64,000 bases of DNA from Ciona intestinalis. Lineage: Eukaryota; Chordata; Ascidiacea; Phlebobranchia; Cionidae. The notes under the pieces were generated by a model, which was not told where the DNA came from, did no database searches, and worked only from the letters and a program-made list of their open reading frames with translations. Made by a program: the position numbers and the translations under genes. Within the stretch, counting starts at the first letter, position 1, and each line of letters begins with the position of its first letter. Positions 47,631 through 59,165 of this stretch are shown here, piece after piece. The stretch lies in contig NW_004190479.2 in the NCBI RefSeq assembly GCF_000224145.3, positions 108,878 to 172,877 of the forward strand. Reading direction: 5' to 3'.

Positions 47631-50600
47631 ATGTCGTTAGCTGACGAGCTCCTAGCGGATCTTGAAGATGCGGGAATCGATGAGGATGCGGTTGTCGATG
47701 ACAATGGGGAGGGGGACGGGATTGACGATATAGAAGATGTAGGTGTCTCCATGGACACGGGGCAAGATAGTATTGATCCTAACAGTATACACAGTGTTGC
47801 AAGGTAAAATTGTGCATTAGATTTTATCCAAATGCTACATATTGCACAGTTTACCAATCTAATACATTACCATCGGCACTACTTTTTTCATTGTCCTATA
47901 ATTCGTATACTCTGTTAATGACCACTGGGTTGGAGCATCGAACATTGATTCCAGTACCCTCTTGTAACAATACAAGCACTTTAGCCACTGAGCCAGGCCT
48001 AATGCTTTGCATGGTATGCACGCCTAACCACGGAGCAACAGCCTCTATCCCAGTACCCTTTGGTCATGATGCCAGCACCTAACCACCAACGCACACTTGA
48101 CACTTATCTTTCCCACCAGATTAAGCAGCACCGATCAATTCAAGCGAGTGGTTCAAGGTATTGAAGATTATTGCAATAAACCCCAATCATCAGTAGCTGC
48201 GGGGATCATTGAATCCAACCCAGAGTACAAGCTGATCGTGGAATCAAATAACTTGACTATGGAGATCGATAATGAAGTGAATATTATACACAAGTTTACC
48301 AGGTTTGTGTGCTTTTATGAGACGTCTATAAAATTAGCACATTGGAATTGTATTCTAAGTTATTTAAATAATATTTTAATGGAAAAGAGGAAAAAATTTG
48401 ACTTTATTAATCTAATAGACTTGGTCAAAAATTTAAACTTTTTCCAAAAGCGTTTCTTGATTTGTGTTGCATTTAAATAAATCTTTGTATATAAATAACA
48501 AAGAACACAAAGTAACATTTTATTACCTATCACATTTTCACATATTAGGGCTAACATGCTTTTATGCGCTAAGGTGATGCAAACCTATTTTATAAATGCA
48601 GTGTTGACTTTTGACTTATCTAACTTTCCTTTGCAGGGATTATTATTCCAAGAGGTTCCCTGAATTAGACTCCTTGGTACCAACACCCCTTGAATATATA
48701 AGAACCGTGAAAGAACTTGGAAACGATTTAGAAAAATACAAAAACAATGAAGTATTGCAACAGGTTAGTCTGTTTGTGTGTTATGTCTTCAGATGAAAGT
48801 TTCTCGACCTATCATGGTTCGTGGTCCCTTTCAAAGACACTCAGGCCCCCTGCTTCATTAATAAGATAACCTAGACTTGAAACTTACGCCACCGGTTTTC
48901 ATGGTGTGGCTTAAGGTCATATATAGAATATAGATTACACATTCTATATAAGTGAGGTCACTGCTACGCCAAATGACCTCCCCTCCCCCCAGTATATGCA
49001 CTTTTCATGAGGTCATAAGCCAAGGCATGCAATGGGAATATAAACCAAAGTTGACCATTACCTACATTAATAACATTCTTTACCATCCAGGTAATGTCGA
49101 ATGCCACCATCATGGTGATCAGTGTAACAGCTTCCACCACACAAGGCAAACTACTCAGTGAGGAGGAATTGAACAGAGTGTTTGAAGCTTGTACAATGGC
49201 TGAAGAACTCATGTCTGCAAAGTTAAAGATATTGACGTATGTTGAATCTAGGATGGCATTCATTGCTCCTAATCTCACAGCTATTATAGGTAAGTTAATA
49301 CATTAGGAATCTTTTATTGGGTTACTTAACCATAAGAAAAGATATTTAAATCAACGTGGCTACTTTTATATCTAGGCTTGTGTATTTTTCGGAATTGTAT
49401 TTGTAAAACTTAAAACACCTTTGTGAAAGGTGTAACTTTAGGGGTTCACAGACAACATTGAAACAAGGGCAGACATTCGTTGTGGCATTCGATGTGGAGT
49501 AGGTTTTACTTTGCTGTTATGTGCCTATGCAAACGATTGCTTTTACCACATCCATCAATGCGCTTGAACACATCATATCTTTTAATTCATAAATGCAAGA
49601 TATCCATCTTACCCTACTTGGAATAAAATGATTGTTTTGAGTACCCCAAATAAGCTAAAAATGAACTATTTACACATCGTATATAGAGATACCACATACT
49701 CAAGACATCCATCTTACCCCCAGGTTCATCAGTAGCAGCTCAACTAATGGGTGTAGCGGGTGGGTTGGTGGCATTAACAAAGATGCCCGCATGTAATGTT
49801 ATGCTGCTTGGGTCTCAAAAACGAACTTTGGCTGGGTTTTCAAGCACTGCCATAAGCCCACATACAGGTATGGTGTGTTAGGTGTTTAGTTTCATAATTC
49901 TTTTATAACAACAGTGGAAAAACAAAATTGTTAAGGGAAAACTAACTTTAATTAATATTTTCCAATTTAATAATTTTTAACTTAGTGTTTGACTGTTTTT
50001 GAAACAATATTTTTTTGCAATTGCTTATCAAAACAAGCACATCTCTGTGTTTATAAATTAGGAATAGAATATACTTAGGTTTCATCTACCTTAGCCAGAT
50101 GGTTCAATCAATTACTGTTATGTGCCTGCTTAACAGTAATGCTGTTTAAAAAAGTAGGATTTATTAGCTTGTCCACACACTGCAACACTGAGTGGCAACC
50201 ATGGACATAAACAACCAACCACAAACACACAATATACTTAGGTTTCATCTACCACAGTGAGATGGTTCAATCAATGCCGGCCGATCTTAGAAGGAAAGCA
50301 GCGAGGCTTGTGTCTGCTAAGGTGAGAATTAATGTACATGTGTTTAAGGTTTATACATGGCTGTGTGCATAGGCATCATACTTATGACAGGAGCGCATAT
50401 TATTGCTCTTGTACCCAAACATATTATTATAGGGGATCCTCTAGATNNNNNNNNNNNNNNNNNNNNNNNNNNNNNNNNNNNNNNNNNNNNNNNNNNGTGT
50501 AGTAAATTGTGTAAGGATAGGATATAGGGATTCTGTCAGAGAATACATTTCATTTATGTGGNTTTATAGGNTTTTGCGGATGCAATATTATACTCTTCAT

Positions 50601-51567
50601 ATGTTTTTCTTTTTATAAACCATATTGCATCAAGTCTATTTAATTTATATTGTTAAAGTCCTACAGTGAGGCATGCCAGCTAATTAAACTGTTAGAATTC
50701 CCCCAATCATTTCTTTGCACTTTTTCAATATTTAGTTAATTATAACTGTTCATTTTTGACATATTTATTAACTTTCAGTTTGGGGTTGATGCCGTTCACA
50801 TATTTATTATACAACGGGGTTACATATATATTGTTTCTATAACACACAGGTGGACAACAAAACTCAAGTTCGAATCTCGAAGACTTTACAAACAAAGATC
50901 CAGCGAGCGAACCGCGCTGGGTCGACTACGTCGGTCACATGGGGTGGAAAGTCAACCGTGCGCGACAGAGGTTCGGGGATCGCATCATCTGTCGCGTTTA
51001 CCCCATTGAAAGGTAAGAAACGTTATTGTTGTGATGATGTTATGAGTGTTCATTGAATAATATGGCTTAGTTGGGGGTCACTGATGGGTTGTCTAGAATA
51101 TGACTAGACAACCCATCGCTTGTGACCCATTTTATCTCCCAAAATTTTCCCCGTCCATTCACAGTTAATAGTATAATATATGAAGTACTTTGTGTAAAAT
51201 TGATGAACTCTCGGTGACCCCTGAAGATCGTACCGTAACTCCCATTTTGAGAAGCCCTAGTTTAAACTGTCAGCTGTATAAAAATACCCAGAAAGTTACA
51301 TGTGGTAACTTATAGTAAGACACCCTTGTTAGAACAACTGTCATTACCTATGCCAAGATAAATAAGTCACATTCATTCACGTATTGCATGGTTTAGTCAA
51401 ATTCTTAATTGTTCATATTCATTCATTGTTTTATTGCACCAGGAATTGAGATTGTGAATCCCAACGCTGCTGAGAAGAAACAAGAAGAAGAGGACGGTTG
51501 CAGCACTTACTTCTCTAACACTGCTTCCTTTGTTAAACTTAAACCAAGGAATGTACCGAGTGCTTGA
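47631..51567 (+). CDS. PRPF31: U4/U6 snRNP protein Prp31 (gap-interrupted)
   Basis: Visible exons: 47631-47803, 48120-48302, 48637-48763, 49091-49289, 49724-49867, 50242-50321, then after an N-gap 50850-51012 and 51443-51567 (TGA). PRPF31 binds 15.5K-U4 snRNA and tethers U4/U6 to U5 in the tri-snRNP. Matches are [58 protein letters not shown], the Nop-domain [53 protein letters not shown] and, at the C-terminus, [20 protein letters not shown]. About 100 residues (the coiled-coil end and basic NLS region) are missing in the 50447-50496 gap. Phases agree on both sides. The 3' part is repeated at 62062-62781. Confidence 0.95.
50069..50121 (+). pseudogene. Duplicated fragment of PRPF31 intron/exon 6 junction
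   Basis: ATATACTTAGGTTTCATCTA and AGATGGTTCAATCAAT repeat the acceptor and first bases of exon 6 (50232-50275), about 165 bp upstream of it, with small changes (ACCTTAGCC for ACCACAGTG). Confidence 0.85.
50432..50446. other. Cloning-vector polylinker remnant at contig end
   Basis: GGGGATCCTCTAGA directly before the N-gap is the BamHI-XbaI part of the pUC-type polylinker. The contig end is therefore untrimmed vector. Confidence 0.85.
50447..50496. other. Assembly gap (50 N)
   Basis: Run of N inside PRPF31. Single ambiguous bases follow near 50562 and 50571, marking low-quality sequence. Confidence 0.99.
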
Positions 51568-51929
51568 AGGGTCTCAGCATATGAATATCTTTCATTGGTT
51601 GTAAACTGGATATTGCAACCTTTAGGCAACCTGTGCTAAACCACTAGGGTACAACTCTCTAAATCCCTATGTTGCGTAAGAGTGGGTCACTGTTTAATTC
51701 GGCTGCATTCTAGATTGGTTTATCTTTTAACTGCTAACGTAAAAGTTAAAATCATTTTGTAAGTGTGCTGGTTGCGTACTGTCACTTATTATTTGAATTT
51801 GTACCAACGTAAGCCATCGGGCTCGCTATGTGTTTTATACTGAATCATTTGAAATAAAACTGGATAAGTTGCTTAATGCGTTGTACTAGTAGCTTTAGAA
51901 AGTGTCATTTTAACATACATTTTTTGTAA

Positions 51930-52130
51930 TACAATAGACACACATGATGTATTCATATACCTCATGCTCACTGTCGAGTTATAACATGGGTTCCTTCTTA
52001 TACACCAGATACACATGGTGTATTCATACACTTCATGCTCACTGTCGAGTTATAACATGGGTGTCTTCTTATACACCAGACACACATGGTGTATTCATAC
52101 ACTTCATGCTCACTGTTGAGTTATAAGCTA
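51930..52130 (-). repeat. 71-bp minisatellite, 3 copies (reverse)
   Basis: CATACACCTCATGCTCACTG, TCGAGTTATAACATGGGTGT and CTTCTTATACACCAGACACA repeated, between PRPF31 and PIPOX. Confidence 0.93.
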
Positions 52131-52187
52131 AGGAGTTTTATTACACACCGATCAGACACACATGTTGTATTTAGCAAGTATCAATTC

Positions 52188-55100
52188 ATGAAACGCCTTT
52201 CCTGTGTACATAGTGTACACAGACAATACAGAGACGCTAGGACACTAGCCATGTACGACGCTATAGTAGTAGGCGCTGGAGTAATAGGTTCTTGGACTGC
52301 TTTACACTTGGCGAAAAAGGGTAGAAAAGTTCTGCTTTTGGAACAGGTTAGTTTAATTTGATCTATCCATGTTATTGGATTAAACATTACCCCGTTTTAA
52401 ATGATGCTAACTACTAATACAGACTATACAGTACAACTGGTCTTGCTGGTGCAACAGCGAAATATTTAACTGGCGCTTATTCCCGAACCTTTTATGTATA
52501 GTGTGTTTTTAACGAATGCCGTTTTGCTGTCAATTCCGTTCTTTTCTTTTACCTTTTTCGAAGAGATATCATTCTTTACATTCACACAGTACCAACGCTC
52601 CCACACACGCGGTAGCTCGCACGGCCAATCCAGAATCATACGAAAGCTTTACGTCGACCAACACCATGCACAGCTAATGGACGAAGCTTACCAACTATGG
52701 AACGAGCTACAAACTTCAAGCGGGATCGACTTTTTCAAGTAATTGGAAAAAACTTGCCCGTTCAATATTATGATCAAGTTTATTACCAATATTTTTTCCT
52801 AAACAACAAATACGCCAGCACTGTACAGCATTTCATAGCAAGATATGTTTGCATACACTCTGCGGCATAGTTTTGCAAACTTTTGTAATTTTACGTCACA
52901 AAAGACGTCATATTCTAGATTTATTGTTACGTAAAAAGGACTTAATTATGACATTTCAGGATAAACGGCCACATTGCTGTTTGTAAAAAGTCAGTCGGGA
53001 AGATTAAGAAATTGGTTGCAAGTTGTGAAAAACATGGAATCGAACATAAAGTTTTGGACGGATCTCACGTGAACGCAGAATTCCCGGGGTTGAAATTTAA
53101 CGACGATTTTGAGGTCAGAACTTTGTCTAGTGTGGTTACTAGTGAATATTAATTGTAATTTAGTTTTTCTGCAAATCAAAAATACTTTGTGTGCAAAGAT
53201 ATGGTATTGTTAAATTGTATGTAGGCCCTACTAATTTGTGTGTAAGTTTGTTCCTGTTAATTTTTGCTTACTTGAATATTGATTACGCACAATATTGATT
53301 ATAGTTTTGTACATAAACATATGATAATACTAGTTTCTGTGTAAATGTATAACATTTCTTGTTTCTAGGCAGTTTATGAACAAACTGGTGGTGTACTTAA
53401 TGCTGATAAATGTCTACGAGCAATTCAGGTATATTTGTTGTCTGGTATGAGTTGTGAAACACTATATCAATATTGCTGTATGGTTATCTGTGTTATAACT
53501 TTACCATAAGGTGTATGAATACACCATGTGTGTCTGGTGTTTCAGAAGACAACCATGTTATAACTCGACAGTGAGCATGAGGTGTATAAATACACCANNN
53601 NNNNNNNNNNNNNNNNNNNNNNNNNNNNNNNNNNNNNNNNNNNNNNNNNNNNNNNNNNNNNNNNNNNNNNNNNNNNNNNNNNNNNNNNNNNNNNNNNNNN
53701 NNNNNNNNNNNNNNNNNNNNNNTTAATATCAAGCTAGCCCTTGTTTAAATAAAGGTAAATTTGGTTGCTTTGTTTTGTTTGAAGTATTTGCATTCCTTAT
53801 AAGTATAACCCTAACGCACTTGTGTTCCTAAATACGGTTTGGACCATTTTTATGTAGATGATGTGGCACAAATATGCAACACCTGCAAAACCATTTTTAC
53901 ATTTTTTTCTAATAAGCCTTTTCTATGGCACATTAGTTCACTACAGACATGGCAAGAGACTGCATTCATTTAAGTAACCTTTTGAGTATTACACCAATGT
54001 GTTGTTCTTGTTTTCTTTTTCAATTAAACCCACTTTCCACCCAGACATGCAAGGTACAAGTGACATACTGGAAAGAGAAAGTTCCAAATATTTATTCAAA
54101 GTTCCCAAGCCTTATTTACTACAAGGTTGATTCCGTATCTATGTATGGACTCCCCTGTGAAGCTTACCCTGGGTATTTTAAGGTGGGTAATAAATCTGGA
54201 AGTGTAAGTCATTGTTTTAATGTGTTTCAATTCTAAGCTAGTGTATTCATATACAATTCACGGTAAAAAATTGCAAACTATTAAGTTAAACTATAGTCAC
54301 TCCTCACTCATAACCCTGTCTATGTACCTAGTAAGTAAGAGCACGACATTCACACAGCCCTATATATTTTGTAGCTAGCAGATATCTAAGTTTATATTGC
54401 TTTACAACAAATGCCTGGTTAGATATAAATATGTAGTGTTAAAATTAAAATGATTGTCATGCCGTAGTACTGGGGTTACCATACTCTGTTCGTAATCAGA
54501 AGAAATGAACTTTTTAAAACATTGAGAAGCATTTAATTTAGTGTAAAATCATATTCAGAACTGATGTTGTTCATTTAATTTATCATAACTATTTGTTTGC
54601 TTTTAATGTTCTAAATTTTTACTTGTTTTGTAAATTCATTTCTAAGTAAAATTAGTTTTCCCTTTTAGTTTTGCTTCCATTATCACTTTGTTGTTGATCC
54701 TGATGATGAAGAAGATTTGGAGAAACATTCATCAAGGGAAGAGGCAAAGATGGGGATGGAAGAAATAACTGAAGTTGTGAAGAATCAACTTCCATATTTG
54801 GTCCCAGAGCCCAAAGTAATGGAGCCTTGTATGTTAACTGTGAGTATTGTTTGGTATATTGATGTTATTGGCTTAGTTGTTGGAGCGATCACATCTTAAC
54901 AATAGGATACCCAAATGAGGCGTGATCTTGGGCGAGAAATATATATTGCAGTAGCTCAAATCATTTGCCAAAATTGATTATCATTTACAACACAGATGGT
55001 GTGTTTTATAGGGCAGATATTATGTAACTTATAACAGGGCTCTAGGCGTATAAAGCTGCCACTTGGTGTGTAATAGATCAACCATGTTATAACNNNNNNN

Positions 55101-55765
55101 NNNNNNNNNNNNNNNNNNNNNNNNNNNNNNNNNNNNNNNNNNNNNNNNNNNNNNNNNNNNNNNNNNNNNNNNNNNNNNTCAGGTAAGTGGAATTTAAATA
55201 TTTGTGGAATGTATCTTATGGTTGGTGTCACCTTAACTAATGTTAGGTATGGTGTTTATATTGTGAAGTTATTAAGGTCAAACATGGGTGGGCATTTTAA
55301 GTTGCATGTGTTAGAATGAGTTTGAATTTAAACCAAAGTTATAAATAGACAGAAGTTGAATGAACTGTATGACTATAAATAAACACAATATGAATAAATT
55401 GTGATGGAATCGGGCAAAACGCCTCAAGATGTTGTGTTGAATGTAGTCTGTTAAACCCCAAAGTGTTGTGTGTTTGAATATATGACTTGTACCTGAAAAA
55501 AAAAATCGTTTTTGAAATCCATGAAAGGATCGGTTTTGAAATCCTTATGTGTTTTTTGCACAGTTATACTTCGACAACGGACAGTTTCGAGTTGACTAAA
55601 CGTCTGTGTATTTACGTCATACATACGTCATAATGACGTCACTGTTTCGCAGGTCACGGTTTCAAAACTGCACCAATTGTAGGAAAGATCCTATCTGAGT
55701 TTGCGGATGACGTAACACCGAGTTACGCGGTTCATTATTACGTCATAGATCGCTTTCATACATAA
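52188..55765 (+). CDS. PIPOX: Sarcosine/pipecolate oxidase-like flavoenzyme (gap-interrupted)
   Basis: Visible exons: 52188-52346, 52590-52738, 52960-53113, 53369-53428, 54045-54182, 54669-54839, the last 4 bases of one exon after a gap (55179-55182), and 55653-55765 (TAA). PIPOX-type enzymes oxidise N-methyl or cyclic amino acids using covalently bound FAD. The dinucleotide-binding motif is [13 protein letters not shown] (GxGxxG). [15 protein letters not shown] matches the family signature, followed by [26 protein letters not shown] and [14 protein letters not shown]. Missing exons fall in gaps 53598-53722 and 55094-55178. The C-terminus ends RFHT, with no SKL-like peroxisomal signal. The 21-residue Arg/Ser/His-rich N-terminal leader precedes an alternative start at ATG 52251. 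Confidence 0.9.
53505..53597 (+). repeat. 71-bp minisatellite, truncated by gap
   Basis: One unit and the start of another (GTGAGCATGAGGTGTATAAA) run into the N-gap, so the array probably caused the assembly break. Confidence 0.85.
53598..53722. other. Assembly gap (125 N)
   Basis: Run of N inside PIPOX. At least one exon of the FAD-domain middle region is expected here. Confidence 0.99.
55094..55178. other. Assembly gap (85 N)
   Basis: Run of N inside PIPOX. TCAG|GTAAGT follows directly. Its phase fits the last codons (FSG) of the missing exon with the D-x-x-P and second GAGFSG-type motif. Confidence 0.99.
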
Positions 55766-56977
55766 ATTAATCAGTGCAGCTGACTGCAATATATTTTAAT
55801 AATTCTGTTTTATATACTACGTAAATCGGGAAAATCAGCGGTACAAATTAATGCATCGGCTATCTACTATATAATTACCATTTAAACTTAGGTCTGTTCG
55901 TAGCTATAAATTTGCTTTAAATATCTACTTGACAATATACAATAAACATCTATACTGCTTCCATACTTTCTCTTTCAACCTATTTAAAATAACACCAATT
56001 CCATCCAAGTAAAAGCAGAAAAGTTAGCTTCTCAATATGCACGAGTCGTATCTTACTTTCTTTCTGGTCGAAAGTTATACAAACCTTGGCGCTGTACATA
56101 ATATATTTTTCTTCCAGTAGTTTCGCGTTCTAAACGCGAAAAATATAGGTTACATAGCAGTTGAGTGCTGTGTGTCAATTTAATTTATTTTGCGAAATAT
56201 AACTACATGTGCAATGCCACCGAATTACTCATACAATGACTAAAACTATGAATAACAAAAAGTTACAAAATAGACAAGCTTCGATTACAACATTTGTAGA
56301 CCAATAATAAAGACGTGTTTTACTTTTATAGAGACGACATAATAGTGTACGAACGACGCGATTTCAACGTACAAATAATACTATCATGTATATTACACTT
56401 TTATTATTTACTGTATATCACCAATTCGGTGAACTACATTTCATCGATTACAGTAGCGAAGATTTGAAAATGAAAAATAAACAGGATGTACAAACAAAAC
56501 GACAGACATTAAAACACGCTTACGGTTAAAAACATATTTATTTTTAATTGGTCAAAAGAAGCGTGGTCGCTACTCAGCTAGCAGACATGTACAGCGAGCC
56601 ATTCAAATAAATTTAAGAGCACTTGTAATGGGTAATGAGACTTGTAATGTAATGGGAAAAATATTCACAAGACATGACCTGTACAATGGTGGAGCAGGCT
56701 TTAAAGAAGTGTGTTTCAAATATTGGATCATGATGGAAAAACAAAATTAACAAAATATGAATGTTACACATACGTTAACATTGAGAACAGGATTGATCAA
56801 GACGTGAACCCGCTAAAGCTCCAACAACGGAGCCATGGCGTGATTGGAACATGCTAAATCATATACTTCGTATTGTTGTTGTGTTCTTTACAGTTTACAC
56901 GACCGGTGCTTTAGTGTTGGTTTAAATCTGTCTTCTAATCTAAACTATACCGAAGTTAAATACTCGATGGGTATATT
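55766..56977. other. Intergenic between PIPOX and the coiled-coil gene
   Basis: No gene found. 56120-56330 (TATAGGTTACATAGCAGTT, CTCATACAATGACTAA, CAAGCTTCGATTACAACATT) is duplicated at 58395-58530, the 3' flank of the next paralogue. The duplication unit therefore includes non-coding flank. Confidence 0.6.
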
Positions 56978-58051
56978 TTACTCTTTTCCCTTCAGAGCTC
57001 GTTGGCGCGAACGATTCCGAACCGCCATAATAATAGCAGTTGTCGCCTCTGCGATCCCAATACCAACTCCGACAACACCAGCAACACCCACTATTACTGC
57101 ACCCACAATACCACCAGTGCTAGTTGTGAGGATAAATATGGCAACTCCCGCTGCACCACCAACAGCACCTACCGCTCCTGTTCCACCTGCTATACCTCCA
57201 AGCTTCTGCGCGTCTTTCTTTATTATGTCTTCAATCCAGCTTTTAACAACCTCTGTGTTTCTTGTATTTTCTGGGTCATCTTGTTGAAGATTATCAACAG
57301 CTTTATCGACGTAATCACGACAGTTGTTCATAACAAGGTTGTATGTCTCTGCCCACGAAGGGTGAATCAATTGTGTCAACAACCGAATCGCTTCTTCTTT
57401 TTCTTCTTCCCCGGTGCATTCCATTTCCCACACGATGTCAGTGATTTTCCCCCAGTTGTTGTCGTCATAGTAATTGACACCAATAGTTTCCTTGCATGGT
57501 GACTTCATTGCAGCCGACGAACTAAGGGAACCACTAACTCCAAAGTCGATGCTGTACTTTGGTCTACCATCAATGAGAACGATCAACGCTGTATGGCCGA
57601 TAATGTTTTCCTTCTGGCCAATGGTTAGAGTGACTTTTTTACAGTTGTATATATCTTTTTCCAATTCTTCTTCTCTTTCCTTGGATGTCCCACCATATTT
57701 ATCTAATTCATCTTCTTTTTCTTTGCATCTTTGAACATCTTTTCTCAGTTCCTCTTCCAGCACCTCGTATCTTTGAACGCCCCTTTTCAGCTGCTCTTCT
57801 GCTTCCATGCATTTCTGTTTTTCTATATCCAGCTCTTCTTTCATTTTCTTTATTCTTTGTTCCTTTCTTTTTAGTTCTATTTTTTCTTCACATATCCGAA
57901 GTTTTTTTTTAAGTCGCTCTTTCCGTTCCTCGCATCTTTGAACGTCTTGTTTCAGCTCTTCTTCTTGTTCTGTCAGTTTCTGTTCTCCTTTTTCCGGTTC
58001 TTCTATATTTTCCTCACTTTGCTTGACCTGCCTTTTGTTAGCATTGCCCAT
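56978..58051 (-). CDS. Coiled-coil / permuted papain-fold (LRAT-like) membrane protein
   Basis: A single-exon ORF of 357 residues (ATG 58051, stop 56980-56978). Residues 10-135 are a highly charged coiled coil with repeats of the form ELxxDVQRCxE. Residues 140-260 carry GHTALIVLIDG (H153) and, 91 residues later, MNNCRDYVDKAV (C244). This order and spacing resemble LRAT/HRASLS-type circularly permuted NlpC/P60 thiol enzymes (His, then NCxxxV). Residues 287-345 are Gly/Ala/Val/Ile-rich and look like one or two membrane spans, with a basic tail. No known gene is recognised. Catalysis is inferred from motif order only. Two damaged paralogues follow at 58574-59165 and 60285-60815. Confidence 0.75.
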   Translation of the reverse strand: MGNANKRQVKQSEENIEEPEKGEQKLTEQEEELKQDVQRCEERKERLKKKLRICEEKIELKRKEQRIKKMKEELDIEKQKCMEAEEQLKRGVQRYEVLEEELRKDVQRCKEKEDELDKYGGTSKEREEELEKDIYNCKKVTLTIGQKENIIGHTALIVLIDGRPKYSIDFGVSGSLSSSAAMKSPCKETIGVNYYDDNNWGKITDIVWEMECTGEEEKEEAIRLLTQLIHPSWAETYNLVMNNCRDYVDKAVDNLQQDDPENTRNTEVVKSWIEDIIKKDAQKLGGIAGGTGAVGAVGGAAGVAIFILTTSTGGIVGAVIVGVAGVVGVGIGIAEATTAIIMAVRNRSRQRALKGKE

Positions 58052-58573
58052 TTTGTAACAAGCACAATAAGAGCGATGTATGCCACAAAAAGAAAGGCAA
58101 CTAATTGTTATATGTTAATCTCGGTAAGATAACGAGTTTTTAGAAGTATATATTAGAAAACAAAAAGCGTTTGTCCTACGACCAACCAATGACGCTGATG
58201 TCGGTGGAACGATTTATCGCCAGTGTTTGCATGTGGGAGAATTATGCATTGCAACATTAAATTCCTAAAAAAAATACCTTAATAAAATACCTAAAAAATG
58301 AAACATTATTTTCTTCAAAACAGTGCGGGGGTAGGTGTTAAATTGTATGTATTTCAAAATGTAGTTTTTCTAGCAGTTTTTGAACGCGGCAAATATAGGT
58401 TACATAGCAGTTATGTGTGTCAATTAAATTTATTCTGCAATAATAATGAAGTGCTCATACAATGACTAACACTCTATTAAATGTTGAATAACAAAATAGA
58501 CAAGCTTCGATTACAACATTTTGAGAACAAAAATAAAGCCGTGTGTTAAACTTTTATTGTTAACCTTTTGAGA

Positions 58574-59165
58574 TTATGACAGTCGATAAAAGACGTTCAA
58601 CCAACGAGCGTGCGTTTTGGCACTTTTAAAATAATTTCGCATTTTTCTTCTTAGAAATATATTTTTCAAATCTACCAGGACTCCCGTCACGAAAATAACC
58701 GGAATCATTTGCAACATATACACGTCTACCTGTTTTATATTTGCAATACACTCTTCAACCTGATTAGTGTTGATTGTATGACGAGAATCATGTTTCTGAA
58801 GTTGTTTCACAACTTTCGTGACGTAATCACGACAGTTGTTCCGAGTTAGATGATACTTTCCTCCCAATGTAGCTTTGATCACCCGCTTCATAAGCCTTGC
58901 CACATCTTTTTTTGTACAAGAGTACAACACTCTCGTTCTCACATGACGATACCCCTGGGTGCTCTCCATATGGGTTCATCATATTCATTTACACAGATAG
59001 CTTCTTTGCATTCGGATTGGGACATCGCGGGGGAACTAGACAAACTGCTTGCTACTCCAAAGTCGATGGTATACTTTGATTTACCATTAATAACAACGAC
59101 CAATCCAGTATGGCCGATTAAACCCTGCTTTTGAGCACATGCGAGCCCAATCTTTTTACTTTAGT
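58574..59165 (-). pseudogene. Damaged paralogue of the 56978-58051 gene
   Basis: Upstream frame (59165-58960) has QKQGLIGHTGLVVVINGKSK, YTIDFGVASSLSSS and CVNEYDE, matching residues 146-197 of the intact copy. It then runs to a stop. The remainder, including YHLTRNNCRDYVTKVVKQL, continues in another frame (58969-58574), so there is one frameshift near 58985-58970. The N-terminal coiled coil is missing. The tail differs and lacks the Gly-rich membrane region. A sequencing error could explain the frameshift but not the missing domain. Confidence 0.7.

Noticed and set aside
56844-57912. Long + strand open frames opposite the coiled-coil gene
   Set aside because: Antisense shadows of the 357-codon minus-strand ORF. 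Their Pro/Thr- and Phe/Leu-rich composition mirrors its Gly-rich and Lys/Glu-rich segments.
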